Made by a program: the position numbers and the translations under genes. A stretch of 64,000 nt of DNA from Ruania suaedae (GTDB lineage: Bacteria > Actinomycetota > Actinomycetes > Actinomycetales > Beutenbergiaceae): assembly GCF_021049265.1 (NCBI RefSeq), contig NZ_CP088018.1:3286001-3350000 (forward strand). Direction: 5' to 3'. Shown in pieces: positions 36,001-44,819 of the stretch. The notes under the pieces were generated by a model. That model was not told where the DNA came from. It saw only the letters and a list, made by a program, of their open reading frames with translations, and did no database searches. How positions within the stretch are numbered: the stretch's first letter is position 1; the number at the start of each line of letters is the position of its first letter.

Positions 36001-37518
36001 ATGGCGCAGCGGACAGCGCACGTGCACGAGCCCTACGAGATCGAGCTCACCGGGCCCCGGACCCCGATCCGGGCCGATCAGGTCCCGCTCCGGGCCGAGT
36101 TCACGCACGAGTCCGGCCAGGCCATGACCGTGCTGGGCTTCTGGGACGGCGAGCGCCGCTACCTCGCCCGCCTCGCTCCCCCGCTCGCGGGAACCTGGAC
36201 ATGGCGCACCACCAGCGCCGCACCCGAGCTGGACGCCCGGACCGGCGAGTTCACCGCCGAACCGGCGCCTTCCACCGGCACCCACGGGATCGTCCGCGTC
36301 GCCGAGCGCTTCCACTTCGCGCACGCCGACGGCACCCCGTTCCGCCCGGTCGGAGCCACGGTCTACAACTGGATCCACCAGGACGAGGAGCTGCGCAGCC
36401 AGACGGTGGACTCCCTCTCCGAGGCGGGCCTGAACAAGCTCCGGTTCATGGTCTTCCCGCAGGCCGGTGGCTACGTCGAGCACTTTCCCGAGCTGATGCC
36501 GTTCGAGAAGACCGCGGACGGCTGGGACGTGGGCCGCCCGGTGATCGAGTTCTTCCGCCGCCTGGACTCCCTCGTCGCCGACCTCGGCGCCCACGGCATC
36601 GAGGCCGACGTGCTCATCTTCGACGCCTACGACCGCGGCGTGTTCGGCCTCAACGACCTCACCGAGGACCAGGACGCCGCCTACCTGCGCTACCTGGTGG
36701 CCCGGCTCGGCGCCTACCCCAACGTGTGGTGGTCGCTGTGCAACGAGTTCGACCAGATGACCGACCGTCCCACCGAGCGCTGGACGCGCGCCGGTGAGCT
36801 GCTCGCCGAGATCGACGCCCACGAGCACCTGCGCTCGATCCACAACTGGGTCGAGCTCTACGACTACAACCAGCCCTGGGTCACCCACGCCTCCATCCAG
36901 AACGGGTTCGCCACCGAGACGTTCGGCCGCGCGAGCCTGTACCGCGACGTCTACCGCAAGCCGGTCGTGCTGGACGAGATCAAGTACGAGGGCGACACCG
37001 AACGCTGGGGACGCCTGAGCGCCGAGGAACTGGTGGACCGGTTCTGGATCACCACCAGCTCGGGCTGCTACGCCTCCCACGGGGAGAGCTTCGTCACCGA
37101 GTCCGCCAGCCTGCACATCGTCGAGGGCGGCCGGCTGCGCGGGCGGAGCCCGGCCCGGCTGGGCTTCCTGCGGCAGGTGCTCGATGGGCTGAAGGTCCCC
37201 GGCCTGGACCCGATCGACAAGTGGGACGACCCGGCCTGCGTGGTGGGCAGGCCCCGCGAGCAGTACCTGGTCTACCTCGGCCGCGAGGCTCCCGCCGAGT
37301 GGACGTTCCGTCTCCCGCAGGGCCACGACGGCGACCGGCTCGAGGTCGGCGACGCCTTCGAGATCCAGATCATCGACACCTGGAACATGACCATCGCGAC
37401 CGCCCCCGAGCAGTTCGTGCTCACCGACGTCCAGCGCAACGACGCCTACGCCACCGGCAACAACCCGCTGGCCCTCCCCGCGGGCGAGGCCATCGCGCTG
37501 CTGATCACCCGCGCATGA
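36001..37518 (+). CDS. Apiosidase-like DUF5060/DUF4038/DUF5605 glycoside hydrolase
   Basis: 505 residues, no signal peptide. The N-terminal beta-sandwich (about 1-95; FTHESGQAMTVLGFWDG) is DUF5060. The middle barrel (about 105-400) has FRPVGATVYNWIHQ, then LNKLRFMVFPQ, and WSLCNEFDQMTDRP, a likely acid/base Glu; PVVLDEIKYEGD holds a candidate nucleophile Glu. The C-terminal beta domain (about 415-505) is DUF5605. The DUF4038 group includes GH140 apiosidases. It starts an operon with the beta-galactosidase (ATGA overlap), after GAGGAGG. Apiose specificity is a family-based inference. Confidence 0.82.
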   Translation: MAQRTAHVHEPYEIELTGPRTPIRADQVPLRAEFTHESGQAMTVLGFWDGERRYLARLAPPLAGTWTWRTTSAAPELDARTGEFTAEPAPSTGTHGIVRVAERFHFAHADGTPFRPVGATVYNWIHQDEELRSQTVDSLSEAGLNKLRFMVFPQAGGYVEHFPELMPFEKTADGWDVGRPVIEFFRRLDSLVADLGAHGIEADVLIFDAYDRGVFGLNDLTEDQDAAYLRYLVARLGAYPNVWWSLCNEFDQMTDRPTERWTRAGELLAEIDAHEHLRSIHNWVELYDYNQPWVTHASIQNGFATETFGRASLYRDVYRKPVVLDEIKYEGDTERWGRLSAEELVDRFWITTSSGCYASHGESFVTESASLHIVEGGRLRGRSPARLGFLRQVLDGLKVPGLDPIDKWDDPACVVGRPREQYLVYLGREAPAEWTFRLPQGHDGDRLEVGDAFEIQIIDTWNMTIATAPEQFVLTDVQRNDAYATGNNPLALPAGEAIALLITRA

Positions 37519-40469
37519 GCACCGAACGCTACTGGGAGTCCCACGCCCCGGGCGAGGGCCGCCGTCGCCCCCGGGCCGAGGCGGCCACGGACGTCCGCAC
37601 CCTCTCCCTGAACGGCACCTGGCGGTTCCGGCTGTGCCCGACGGCGGCCGGTACCGGAGCCGCGTTCCTCGCCGCGGACTTCGACGACACCGCCTGGGAC
37701 GAGATCCGCGTGCCCTCGCACTGGGTGCTGGAGGACGTGACCCCGCTGGCGGGCGGGGAGCCGCGCTCGCTGCGCGGTAGCGCCGAGGGGCCGCTGTACA
37801 CGAACACCGCGTTCCCGATCCCGATCGACCCGCCACGGGTGCCCACCGAGAACCCGACCGGGGACTACCGGCTGGTCTTCGACGCCCCGGCGGACTGGGG
37901 CACCTCGATCCTGCGGCTGCGCGGCGCGGACTCCTGCGCGAAGGTGTGGCTGAACGGCGTCGAGCTGGGCTGGTCCACCGGCAGCCGGCTGCCGGTGGAG
38001 TACGACGCCCCGGTGCGCCCGGGCCGCAACGTGCTGTGCGTGCGGGTGCACCGCTGGTCGGCCGGCACCTACCTGGAGGACCAGGACATGTGGTGGCTGC
38101 CCGGGATCTTCCGGGACGTCGACATGATCGAGCGGCCCACCGCCGCGATCGAGGACCATCACGTCCACGCCGACTACGACCACCGCACCGGTCTGGGCAC
38201 GCTCCGGGTGGACGCCGAGGTGGCCGACGGGTCACCGGCCCGCGTGCGCATCCCCGAGCTCGGGATCGACATCGACGCCGGGGAAGAGATCACCGCCGAG
38301 GTCACCCCGTGGAGCGCCGACCACCCGCGGCTGTACCGCGGCACCCTCACGACGGCGGAGGAGACCATCGAGCTGGCGATCGGTTTCCGCCGGGTCGAGA
38401 TCTCGGGCGGCGTGCTGCTCGCCAACGGCACACCGTTGCGCTTCCACGGCGTGAACCGGCACGAGCACGACCCGGTGACCGGCCGCACCCAGGACCGGGC
38501 CACGATGATCCGCGACATCGAGATGATGAAGCAGGCCAACATCGACGCCGTCCGCACCAGCCACTACCCCCCGCACCCGGACTTCCTGAGCCTGTGCGAC
38601 GAGTACGGGCTCTGGGTGGTCGAGGAGTGCGACCTGGAGACCCACGGCTTCATCTACGCCGGCTGGGAGAAGAACCCGCCCGACGATCCTGCCTGGTTCC
38701 CCGCGCTGCAGGACCGGATCGAGCGGATGGTCGAGCCGGACAAGAACCACCCGAGCGTGGTGATCTGGTCGATGGCGAACGAGAGCTGGACCGGCGCCGG
38801 CTTCGACCTGCTCGAGCAGTGGATCCGCGAGCGTGACCCCTCCCGGCCCGTGCTCTACGAACGCGACCCCTCGTACCGCAACTCCGACTTCTACTCCTGC
38901 ATGTACCCCGAGCTGGACGCCCTGGAGGCGATCGGACGGCGGGAGGAGACCCGGCCCGAGAACGTCACCGACGCCGAGGATGCCCGCCGCCGCACCCTGC
39001 CCTTCCTGCTGGTGGAGTACGCCCACGCCATGGGCAACGGCCCCGGTTCGCTGCAGGACTACCAGCGCATCCTGGAGAGCTCGGACCGCTTCTGCGGCGG
39101 CTTCGTCTGGGAGTGGATCGACCACGGTTTCGATGCCCGCACCACCGACGGCACACCCTTCACCCTGCACGGCGGGGCGGTCGACTTCCGGCCCACCGGC
39201 GGGCGCTTCTGCCTGGACGGTCTCGTCTTCGCCGACCGCACCCCCAGCCCGGGCCTGACCGAGCTGGCGAAGGCGTATGCGCCGGTGCGGATCGCGATCG
39301 GGGACGCGATCGCGGTGACCAACCGCCGCCACACCACCGACACCAGCGACCTGCAGTGGAGCTGGGAGGCGCTCGTGGACGGCCGGAAGGTCGCCGAGGG
39401 CGCCCTCGAGATCCCGCCGGTCCCCGCCGGGGGCAGCGGTGAGGTGCCCCTGCCCGCACTGACCCTGCCCGGCGACGGCGAAGCCCACCTGACCGTCGAG
39501 GCACGCCTCGCGCAGGACACCCCCTGGGCCCCGGCGGGCCACGTGGTGGCCTGGAGCCAGCACCAGCTGCGCCCGGCTCCCGCCCTCGCACGCCCCGCGG
39601 GCGGTGAGGACGCTGCGACAGCGCAGCGGACGCCGTCGGGACTCGTGCTCGGCCCGGCCACCTTCGATGCCGACACCGGGCGCCTGGTGCGCCTGGGCGA
39701 CCTGGAGCTGGAGGGGCCGTGGCTGGACGTGCACCGCGCCCCCACCGAGAACGACCGGGGCCAGGGCGGCCGCAACGACCTCTCGGCGGCGTGGGCCGCC
39801 GTCGGGATGGACCGGATGCTGGACCGGACGCTGGAGGTACGGGCCGATGGCGACCGGGTGCGCGTCACCGGCCGGGTGGCCGCCGCCACCCATCCGCACG
39901 CGCTGGAGTACGCGCTGGACTGGCACCTGCAGGAGGACCTGCTGTGGCTGGACGTGCACGTGGACTTCACCGGCCCCTGGGAGAAGACCCCGCTGAAGGG
40001 GTTGGAGATCGTGCTGCCCCGGCTGGGACTGCTGTTCGGCCTGCCCCGGGAGTACGCGCGGGCGGACTGGTTCGGGCGCGGCCCCGGGGAGACCTATGCC
40101 GACTCCTTCGCCGGCTCCCGTCTCGGCCGCTGGTCGGCCGCGATCGACGACCTGCAGACCCCGTACCCGGTACCACAGGAGAACGGCAACCACGTGCACA
40201 CCCGGGAGCTGACCCTGTCCGGACCCGGGCTGGCGGACCTGCGCGCGGTGGGTGACCCGGTGTTCGACTTCACTGCGCGGCGCTGGACGTCCAAGGACCT
40301 GCAGGTGGCGCGCTTCCCGCACGAGCTGCGCGACTCCGGGCGGGTGTGGCTCAACGTGGACCACGGGCAGCTGGGCGTCGGCTCGGCCTCGGTGGGGACC
40401 AGGCTTCCGGACCGGTACCGGCTTCCGCGGACCAGCACGTCCTGGCGGATCGGGCTCGGTCTGGGCTGA
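37515..40469 (+). CDS. GH2 beta-galactosidase (LacZ-like)
   Basis: 984 residues with the five-domain LacZ layout. The N-terminal sugar-binding domain has SLNGTWRFR. The catalytic barrel has GVNRHEHDP, TSHYPPHPDF, then MANESWTGAG with the acid/base Glu, and LLVEYAHAMGNGPG with the nucleophile Glu. The C-terminal Bgal_small_N domain has APTENDRGQGG. It is cytoplasmic and overlaps the apiosidase-like gene by four bases. Its expected substrate is a terminal beta-galactoside, or another sugar of similar shape, from the same imported oligosaccharide. Confidence 0.94.
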   Translation: MSTERYWESHAPGEGRRRPRAEAATDVRTLSLNGTWRFRLCPTAAGTGAAFLAADFDDTAWDEIRVPSHWVLEDVTPLAGGEPRSLRGSAEGPLYTNTAFPIPIDPPRVPTENPTGDYRLVFDAPADWGTSILRLRGADSCAKVWLNGVELGWSTGSRLPVEYDAPVRPGRNVLCVRVHRWSAGTYLEDQDMWWLPGIFRDVDMIERPTAAIEDHHVHADYDHRTGLGTLRVDAEVADGSPARVRIPELGIDIDAGEEITAEVTPWSADHPRLYRGTLTTAEETIELAIGFRRVEISGGVLLANGTPLRFHGVNRHEHDPVTGRTQDRATMIRDIEMMKQANIDAVRTSHYPPHPDFLSLCDEYGLWVVEECDLETHGFIYAGWEKNPPDDPAWFPALQDRIERMVEPDKNHPSVVIWSMANESWTGAGFDLLEQWIRERDPSRPVLYERDPSYRNSDFYSCMYPELDALEAIGRREETRPENVTDAEDARRRTLPFLLVEYAHAMGNGPGSLQDYQRILESSDRFCGGFVWEWIDHGFDARTTDGTPFTLHGGAVDFRPTGGRFCLDGLVFADRTPSPGLTELAKAYAPVRIAIGDAIAVTNRRHTTDTSDLQWSWEALVDGRKVAEGALEIPPVPAGGSGEVPLPALTLPGDGEAHLTVEARLAQDTPWAPAGHVVAWSQHQLRPAPALARPAGGEDAATAQRTPSGLVLGPATFDADTGRLVRLGDLELEGPWLDVHRAPTENDRGQGGRNDLSAAWAAVGMDRMLDRTLEVRADGDRVRVTGRVAAATHPHALEYALDWHLQEDLLWLDVHVDFTGPWEKTPLKGLEIVLPRLGLLFGLPREYARADWFGRGPGETYADSFAGSRLGRWSAAIDDLQTPYPVPQENGNHVHTRELTLSGPGLADLRAVGDPVFDFTARRWTSKDLQVARFPHELRDSGRVWLNVDHGQLGVGSASVGTRLPDRYRLPRTSTSWRIGLGLG

Positions 40470-40485
40470 GCCGCGGTGGCATCGG

Positions 40486-40532
40486 ATGCATAATCATGCA
40501 TGGTTGATTCTGTAGTTACCATCGGCTACGCT
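40486..40532 (+). promoter_or_regulatory. Promoter/operator of the first sugar ABC operon
   Basis: TTGATT (40504-40509) and TACGCT (40527-40532) are spaced by 17 bp and lie 57 bp before the lipoprotein ATG. Overlapping and upstream are two ATGCAT palindromes (40486-40491, 40496-40501). The second is part of ATGCATGGT, also present at 26436-26444. Confidence 0.5.
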
Positions 40533-40588
40533 CACTCCGAGTCACACAGCAGGCCGCGCCGAGACGCGGCCCCCGTCAAGGAGGACGC

Positions 40589-41947
40589 ATGAACATCCGC
40601 ACCCGGCGCCGTACCGTCGCCGTCGCCAGCACCCTGCTCGTCTCGTCGCTGACCCTCGCCGCCTGCTCCGGCGGCGACGACAGCGGCTCCGGATCCGACG
40701 GCGGGTCCGACAACGGCTCCGACGCCGGCACCAGCATCGGGACCGACGCCGACAGCTTCGAGGTCCTGACCGCCAACGAGAACCCCACCCTGCGTGAGCA
40801 GCTGGACGCCCTCGCGGCGAACCAGTGCTCGGCCGAGAACGAGGCGCTCCCGCTGGAGCACCGCACCATCGCCCAGGGCGACACGGTGCAGCAGATCACC
40901 TTGCTTGCCAGCCAGGGCGCACTGCCCTCGCACTTCATCGCCGGCACCGACCAGGTCCGGCCCACCGGTGACCTCGGCGGCGGTGACCTCGTGCTCGACT
41001 ACGAGGAGGCGTTCACCGAGGCCGGTGTGTGGGAGAACATCCTGCCGGCCGCCTCCTCGACCGTGGAGTCGGTCTACGGCCAGATGGTCTCGCTGCCGTA
41101 CCAGTACAACCTCGAGGGCTTCTGGTACAACAAGGAGATCCTCGCCGAGCTCGGGCTCGAGGAGCCGCAGAGCTATGACGAGCTGGTCGACGCGGCGGAT
41201 GCTGCGGCCGAGGCCGGCTACATCCCGATCGCCCAGTCCGGTGCGGACGGATGGCCGCTGACCCGCCTCATGGGCCTGTACATCTTCCGCAACGTCGGCC
41301 CCGAGGCCATGGCGGCCGTGCGCGACGGCGAGGCCAGCCTGACCGACCCCGAGTACGTGGCCGGCGCCCAGGCGCTGCAGGACCTGGCCCTGAACGGCGC
41401 ACTCGGTGACGGCTTCATCTCCCGCACCGGCGACCAGGCCACCGCGGCCCTGCTGAGCGGGCAGGCCCTGATGAAGTACGACGGCACCTGGCTGCTCAGC
41501 GCTGTCAACGACGCCGAGCGCAACGAGGTCGGCGAGGACAACATCGGCTTCATGCCCTTCCCGGACGTCTCAGGCGGCCAGGGCTCGGCCGACCAGTACC
41601 CCGCCAACGCCGGCGCCGCGATGGCCATCAATCCCGAGACCTACGGTCCCCTGACGGCCGACTGGTTCGCCTGCATCGCCGAGAACTACGGCGAGCAGGC
41701 CCTCAACGAGGCCGGCGTGCTTTCCGGCTTCGCGATCAACGGCGAGGTCGGCGACATCCCGCCGGCCACCGCCGACATCCAGGAGCGGATCTCCTCCATC
41801 GACGAGACCGTGCTGTGGTTCGAGGCGCTGCTCGACTCCGAGAGCAACTCGCTGGCCTCCACGAACGTCTCCCTGCTCACCAACGGGGACATGACCGCCG
41901 AGGAGTACATGAGCCAGCTGCAGGAAAGCATCGACTCCAACCGCTGA
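40589..41947 (+). CDS. Extracellular sugar-binding lipoprotein (ABC importer)
   Basis: 452 residues. A positively charged signal peptide is followed by the lipobox LAAC (Cys near 25) and a Ser/Gly/Asp-rich tether. The mature part is a solute-binding protein family 1 domain that captures oligosaccharide outside the cell; LPYQYNLEGFWYNKEILAELGL is a family hallmark. AAGGAGGACGC precedes the ATG. It is followed by a G+C-rich hairpin and two permease genes. No ATPase gene is in the operon, so a shared MsiK/UgpC-type ATPase is expected elsewhere. Confidence 0.93.
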   Translation: MNIRTRRRTVAVASTLLVSSLTLAACSGGDDSGSGSDGGSDNGSDAGTSIGTDADSFEVLTANENPTLREQLDALAANQCSAENEALPLEHRTIAQGDTVQQITLLASQGALPSHFIAGTDQVRPTGDLGGGDLVLDYEEAFTEAGVWENILPAASSTVESVYGQMVSLPYQYNLEGFWYNKEILAELGLEEPQSYDELVDAADAAAEAGYIPIAQSGADGWPLTRLMGLYIFRNVGPEAMAAVRDGEASLTDPEYVAGAQALQDLALNGALGDGFISRTGDQATAALLSGQALMKYDGTWLLSAVNDAERNEVGEDNIGFMPFPDVSGGQGSADQYPANAGAAMAINPETYGPLTADWFACIAENYGEQALNEAGVLSGFAINGEVGDIPPATADIQERISSIDETVLWFEALLDSESNSLASTNVSLLTNGDMTAEEYMSQLQESIDSNR

Positions 41948-41953
41948 CGCGAG

Positions 41954-41987
41954 CTCGCCGGCCCCGCCCCCGGGTGGGGCCGGCGAG
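41954..41987 (+). terminator. Strong hairpin after the binding-protein gene
   Basis: CTCGCCGGCCCC (41954-41965) and GGGGCCGGCGAG (41976-41987) form a perfect 12-bp G+C stem with a 10-nt loop, 6 bp after the stop codon. There is no T-tract, so it is more likely an RNA-stabilising or partial-termination hairpin that keeps the binding protein more abundant than the permeases. Confidence 0.75.
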
Positions 41988-42009
41988 GTCTGCACGAAAG
42001 GATCACGCG

Positions 42010-42891
42010 ATGTCGCGCGTCTTCGGGGACAGAAAGACCATCCTCATCCTGCTCCTGCCCACCCTCACGATCTACGTGATGCTCAAGGTCATCCCGGTCG
42101 CCTGGTCGCTGGGACTGTCCTTCTTCCAGGGCAACACCCTGCGCGGGTTCGAGTTCGTCGGGATCGAGAACTTCCAGACGTTCCTCTCCGATGACGCCGC
42201 ACTGAACTCGGTGTGGGTCAGCGTCTTCTTCGCGGTGGTCGTCACCGCCGCCCAGGTCACCTTCGGGTACCTGCTCGCCCTGCTGTACGTGTTCGTGCTG
42301 CGCAAGGGCTCGGCGTTCGTGCGCACCGCGGTCTTCTTCCCGATGGTGCTGCCGACGGTGGCGGTGTCGCTGCTGTTCAAGAGCCTCATCGCCGTCGGGG
42401 AGAACCAGGGCCCGGTCAACGATGCGATCAACGCCTTCGGCGGCGAGAGCGTGGAGTTCCTCGCCTCGACCTCCGGCACCATGACGATCGCGATCGTGAT
42501 GACGCTGTGGAGTTCGATGGGCTTCTACGCGGTGCTGCTGTACACCGGTCTGCTCGACATCCCCGAGGAGGTGGTGGAGTCCGCGCGGATGGACGGCGCC
42601 ACCGGCCCGCGACTCGTGGGCTACATCATCATCCCGCTGTCGCTGCCGATCCTGCTCTCCTCGATCATCTTCAGCCTCAACGCCACCCTCAAGGTGTTCG
42701 ACAGCCTGCTCGCCCTGAACAACGGCGGGCCGGGCACCACGACGGCGCCGCTGACCCTGTACATGTACCGGACCGCCTTCGAGTACGCCGAGTACGGCTA
42801 CGGCAGCACCATCGCCCTAGCCCTGACGCTGCTGTGCCTGGTGTTCACGCTCGTCGTGTTCCGGCCCTCGAGCAAGCGCGTGGAGGACTGA
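42010..42891 (+). CDS. Sugar ABC transporter permease (MalF-like)
   Basis: 293 residues, six transmembrane helices. The cytoplasmic EAA loop is EEVVESARMDGATGPRLVGYIIIPLSLP (about 190-217), where the ATPase docks. ATG 42010 is used, since it follows GAAAGG and begins the first helix; the longer frame to 41815 reads back through the binding protein gene. One base separates its stop from the second permease. It forms the membrane heterodimer of the importer. Confidence 0.94.
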   Translation: MSRVFGDRKTILILLLPTLTIYVMLKVIPVAWSLGLSFFQGNTLRGFEFVGIENFQTFLSDDAALNSVWVSVFFAVVVTAAQVTFGYLLALLYVFVLRKGSAFVRTAVFFPMVLPTVAVSLLFKSLIAVGENQGPVNDAINAFGGESVEFLASTSGTMTIAIVMTLWSSMGFYAVLLYTGLLDIPEEVVESARMDGATGPRLVGYIIIPLSLPILLSSIIFSLNATLKVFDSLLALNNGGPGTTTAPLTLYMYRTAFEYAEYGYGSTIALALTLLCLVFTLVVFRPSSKRVED

Positions 42892-42892
42892 G

Positions 42893-43798
42893 ATGACCAC
42901 CGCACCTGTTGCCGCCCCGTCCCGGCTCTCCGGCCCCCGGCCCCGGCCGAAGCCGATGCACCGCCGCGCTCGCCTGATGGCGCGCCGCTTGCCCGTCTGG
43001 CTCCTGGTCGCCGTCCTGCTGCTGGTGATGCTCTACCCGCAGTTCTGGATGATCATGGGGTCGTTCAAGACCCAGACGGAGTTCTTCGCGAACCCCACCT
43101 GGGCACTGCCCGAGCAGTTCAACCTCGACAACTACATCGATGCCTTCACCCGCGGCAACGTCGGCATCAACTACCGCAACTCGATCCTGGTAACGCTGCC
43201 CTCGGTGGCCCTGATCGTGCTGGCGGGGCTCTCCGCCGGGTACGCCCTGGAGATCATGATCTTCAAGGGCCGCCGCCAGATCCTGCTGTTCGTGATGGGC
43301 GGGATCATGGTGCCCGGGCAGATGATCCTGGTGCCGCTGTTCACCGTGTACTTCCAGCTCGGCATCACCGACAGCCTGCTGCCGATGATCCTGACCTACA
43401 CCGCGATGGGCATCCCGCTGACGACGTTCCTGATGGCGGCCTACTTCCGGGCCATCCCGAGGGAGATCTTCGAGGCGGCCACGGTGGACGGTTGCGGGCC
43501 GTTGCGTTCGTTCTTCGTGATCGCGATCCCGTTGATGAAGAACTCGATGCTGACGATCGGCCTCATCCAGTTCTTCAGCGTCTTCAACGATCTCCTCATC
43601 GCGCTGACGTTCACCACCCGGCCTGATCTGGCGACCATCCAGGTCGGTCTGCTGAGCCTGTCCGACCAGTACGGCTCCACCCAGTACGGGGCGCTGTTCG
43701 CCGCCATCAGCATCAACATCATCGTGCTGCTGATCGTGTTCGTCTTCCTCAACAAGAAGATCATGGCCGGTCTGGCGGCCGGATCGGTGAAGGGCTGA
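42893..43798 (+). CDS. Sugar ABC transporter permease (MalG-like)
   Basis: 301 residues, six transmembrane helices after an Arg-rich cytoplasmic N-terminus (about 1-30). The EAA loop has REIFEAATVDGCGPLRSFFVIAIPLM (about 196-221). It pairs with the preceding MalF-like subunit. The gene ends 7 bp before a glycosidase gene, so importer and intracellular hydrolases are co-transcribed. Confidence 0.95.
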   Translation: MTTAPVAAPSRLSGPRPRPKPMHRRARLMARRLPVWLLVAVLLLVMLYPQFWMIMGSFKTQTEFFANPTWALPEQFNLDNYIDAFTRGNVGINYRNSILVTLPSVALIVLAGLSAGYALEIMIFKGRRQILLFVMGGIMVPGQMILVPLFTVYFQLGITDSLLPMILTYTAMGIPLTTFLMAAYFRAIPREIFEAATVDGCGPLRSFFVIAIPLMKNSMLTIGLIQFFSVFNDLLIALTFTTRPDLATIQVGLLSLSDQYGSTQYGALFAAISINIIVLLIVFVFLNKKIMAGLAAGSVKG

Positions 43799-43805
43799 GA
43801 CCCTC

Positions 43806-44819
43806 ATGCCTTCGCTGCCCGACGGCGTCCGTCACCTCGCGCCGCAGCACCGGCATCCGGAGCTGCTCGTGGGGCCGACGTTCGAGGCCGGCGACTGGCG
43901 CAGCCTCGGTGTGGACTGCCCGTTCGTCTTCCGCGCCGGCGGGCGGCTGGGGATGACCGTGGTCGGGTGGGACGGGCGCGGCTACCAGTCGGGGCTCGCC
44001 TGGTCCGACGGCGAACGCTGGACCGAGCCGGACCTGATCTTCGGCCGGGTGCCGGGATCGGCGCACCGCCGCCACAACGCGGCCATCACCTCGCTGGCGC
44101 GGGACACCGAACTGCTCGGCCAGGGCGCGTTGGTCCGGATCGACGGTTGGTACTACGGGACCTATCACGCCTACCCGGACGCCGGCTATGAGGCGGGCTC
44201 GGCGGTGATCGGGTTCGTGCGCTCGCGCGACCTGGTCACCTGGGAGGAGACCGGCGGGTTGCTGCGCCCCGAGGACGGGGCGGCGTGGGAGCGGGGCGGG
44301 CTGTACAAGTCGTGGCTGATGCGTCACGAGGGTCGCTGGTGGCTGTTCTACAACGCCAAGGACAAGGCCGAGGGCGCCTGGGTCGAGCAGACCGGCGCCG
44401 CGATCTCCGATGATCTGGTCACCTGGGAGCGGGTCAGCTCGGAGCCGTTGCTGCCGGTCGGCCCGCCGGGGTCCTTCGACGAGCGCTTCGCCTCCGACCC
44501 GTGCGTGCTGCAGGCCCCGGACGGCACCTGGGTGATGTTCTACTTCGGCCTCGCGCCGCGCCGCGGTGCAGTCGACCTGGTGGCCACCTCCCCCGATCTG
44601 CTGACCTGGACGCGCGACCCGGAGCCGCTGCTGAAGCCGGGGCCGGCGGGATCGGTGGATGACCTCCACGCCCACAAGCCCTCGGTGATCCGCGACGGCG
44701 ACCGGTTGTTGCACTTCTACTGCGCCGTGCGCCGGCTGAACGAGCCGGTCACTGTCGGTGAGCACGCCACCGGTGAGCATCGCGGTATCGGCCTGGCGTG
44801 GTCGGAGGTGCCGCGATGA
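43806..44819 (+). CDS. Five-bladed beta-propeller glycosidase (GH43/GH32/GH130-like)
   Basis: 337 residues, no signal peptide. Repeating blade motifs such as DCPFVFRAGGRLGMTVVGWDG, IDGWYYGTYHAY, HEGRWWLFYNAK and DGTWVMFYFG are those of the clan GH-F/GH-J five-bladed propeller fold. An Asp early in blade 1 (VDCPF) is a candidate general base. I cannot assign a numbered family. Its stop overlaps the start of the next hydrolase (ATGA). It probably trims oligosaccharides brought in by the neighbouring ABC importer. Confidence 0.78.
   Translation: MPSLPDGVRHLAPQHRHPELLVGPTFEAGDWRSLGVDCPFVFRAGGRLGMTVVGWDGRGYQSGLAWSDGERWTEPDLIFGRVPGSAHRRHNAAITSLARDTELLGQGALVRIDGWYYGTYHAYPDAGYEAGSAVIGFVRSRDLVTWEETGGLLRPEDGAAWERGGLYKSWLMRHEGRWWLFYNAKDKAEGAWVEQTGAAISDDLVTWERVSSEPLLPVGPPGSFDERFASDPCVLQAPDGTWVMFYFGLAPRRGAVDLVATSPDLLTWTRDPEPLLKPGPAGSVDDLHAHKPSVIRDGDRLLHFYCAVRRLNEPVTVGEHATGEHRGIGLAWSEVPR

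Noticed and set aside
38232-40364. 710-residue minus-strand frame over the GH2 gene
   Set aside because: Antisense shadow of the GH2 catalytic and C-terminal domains.
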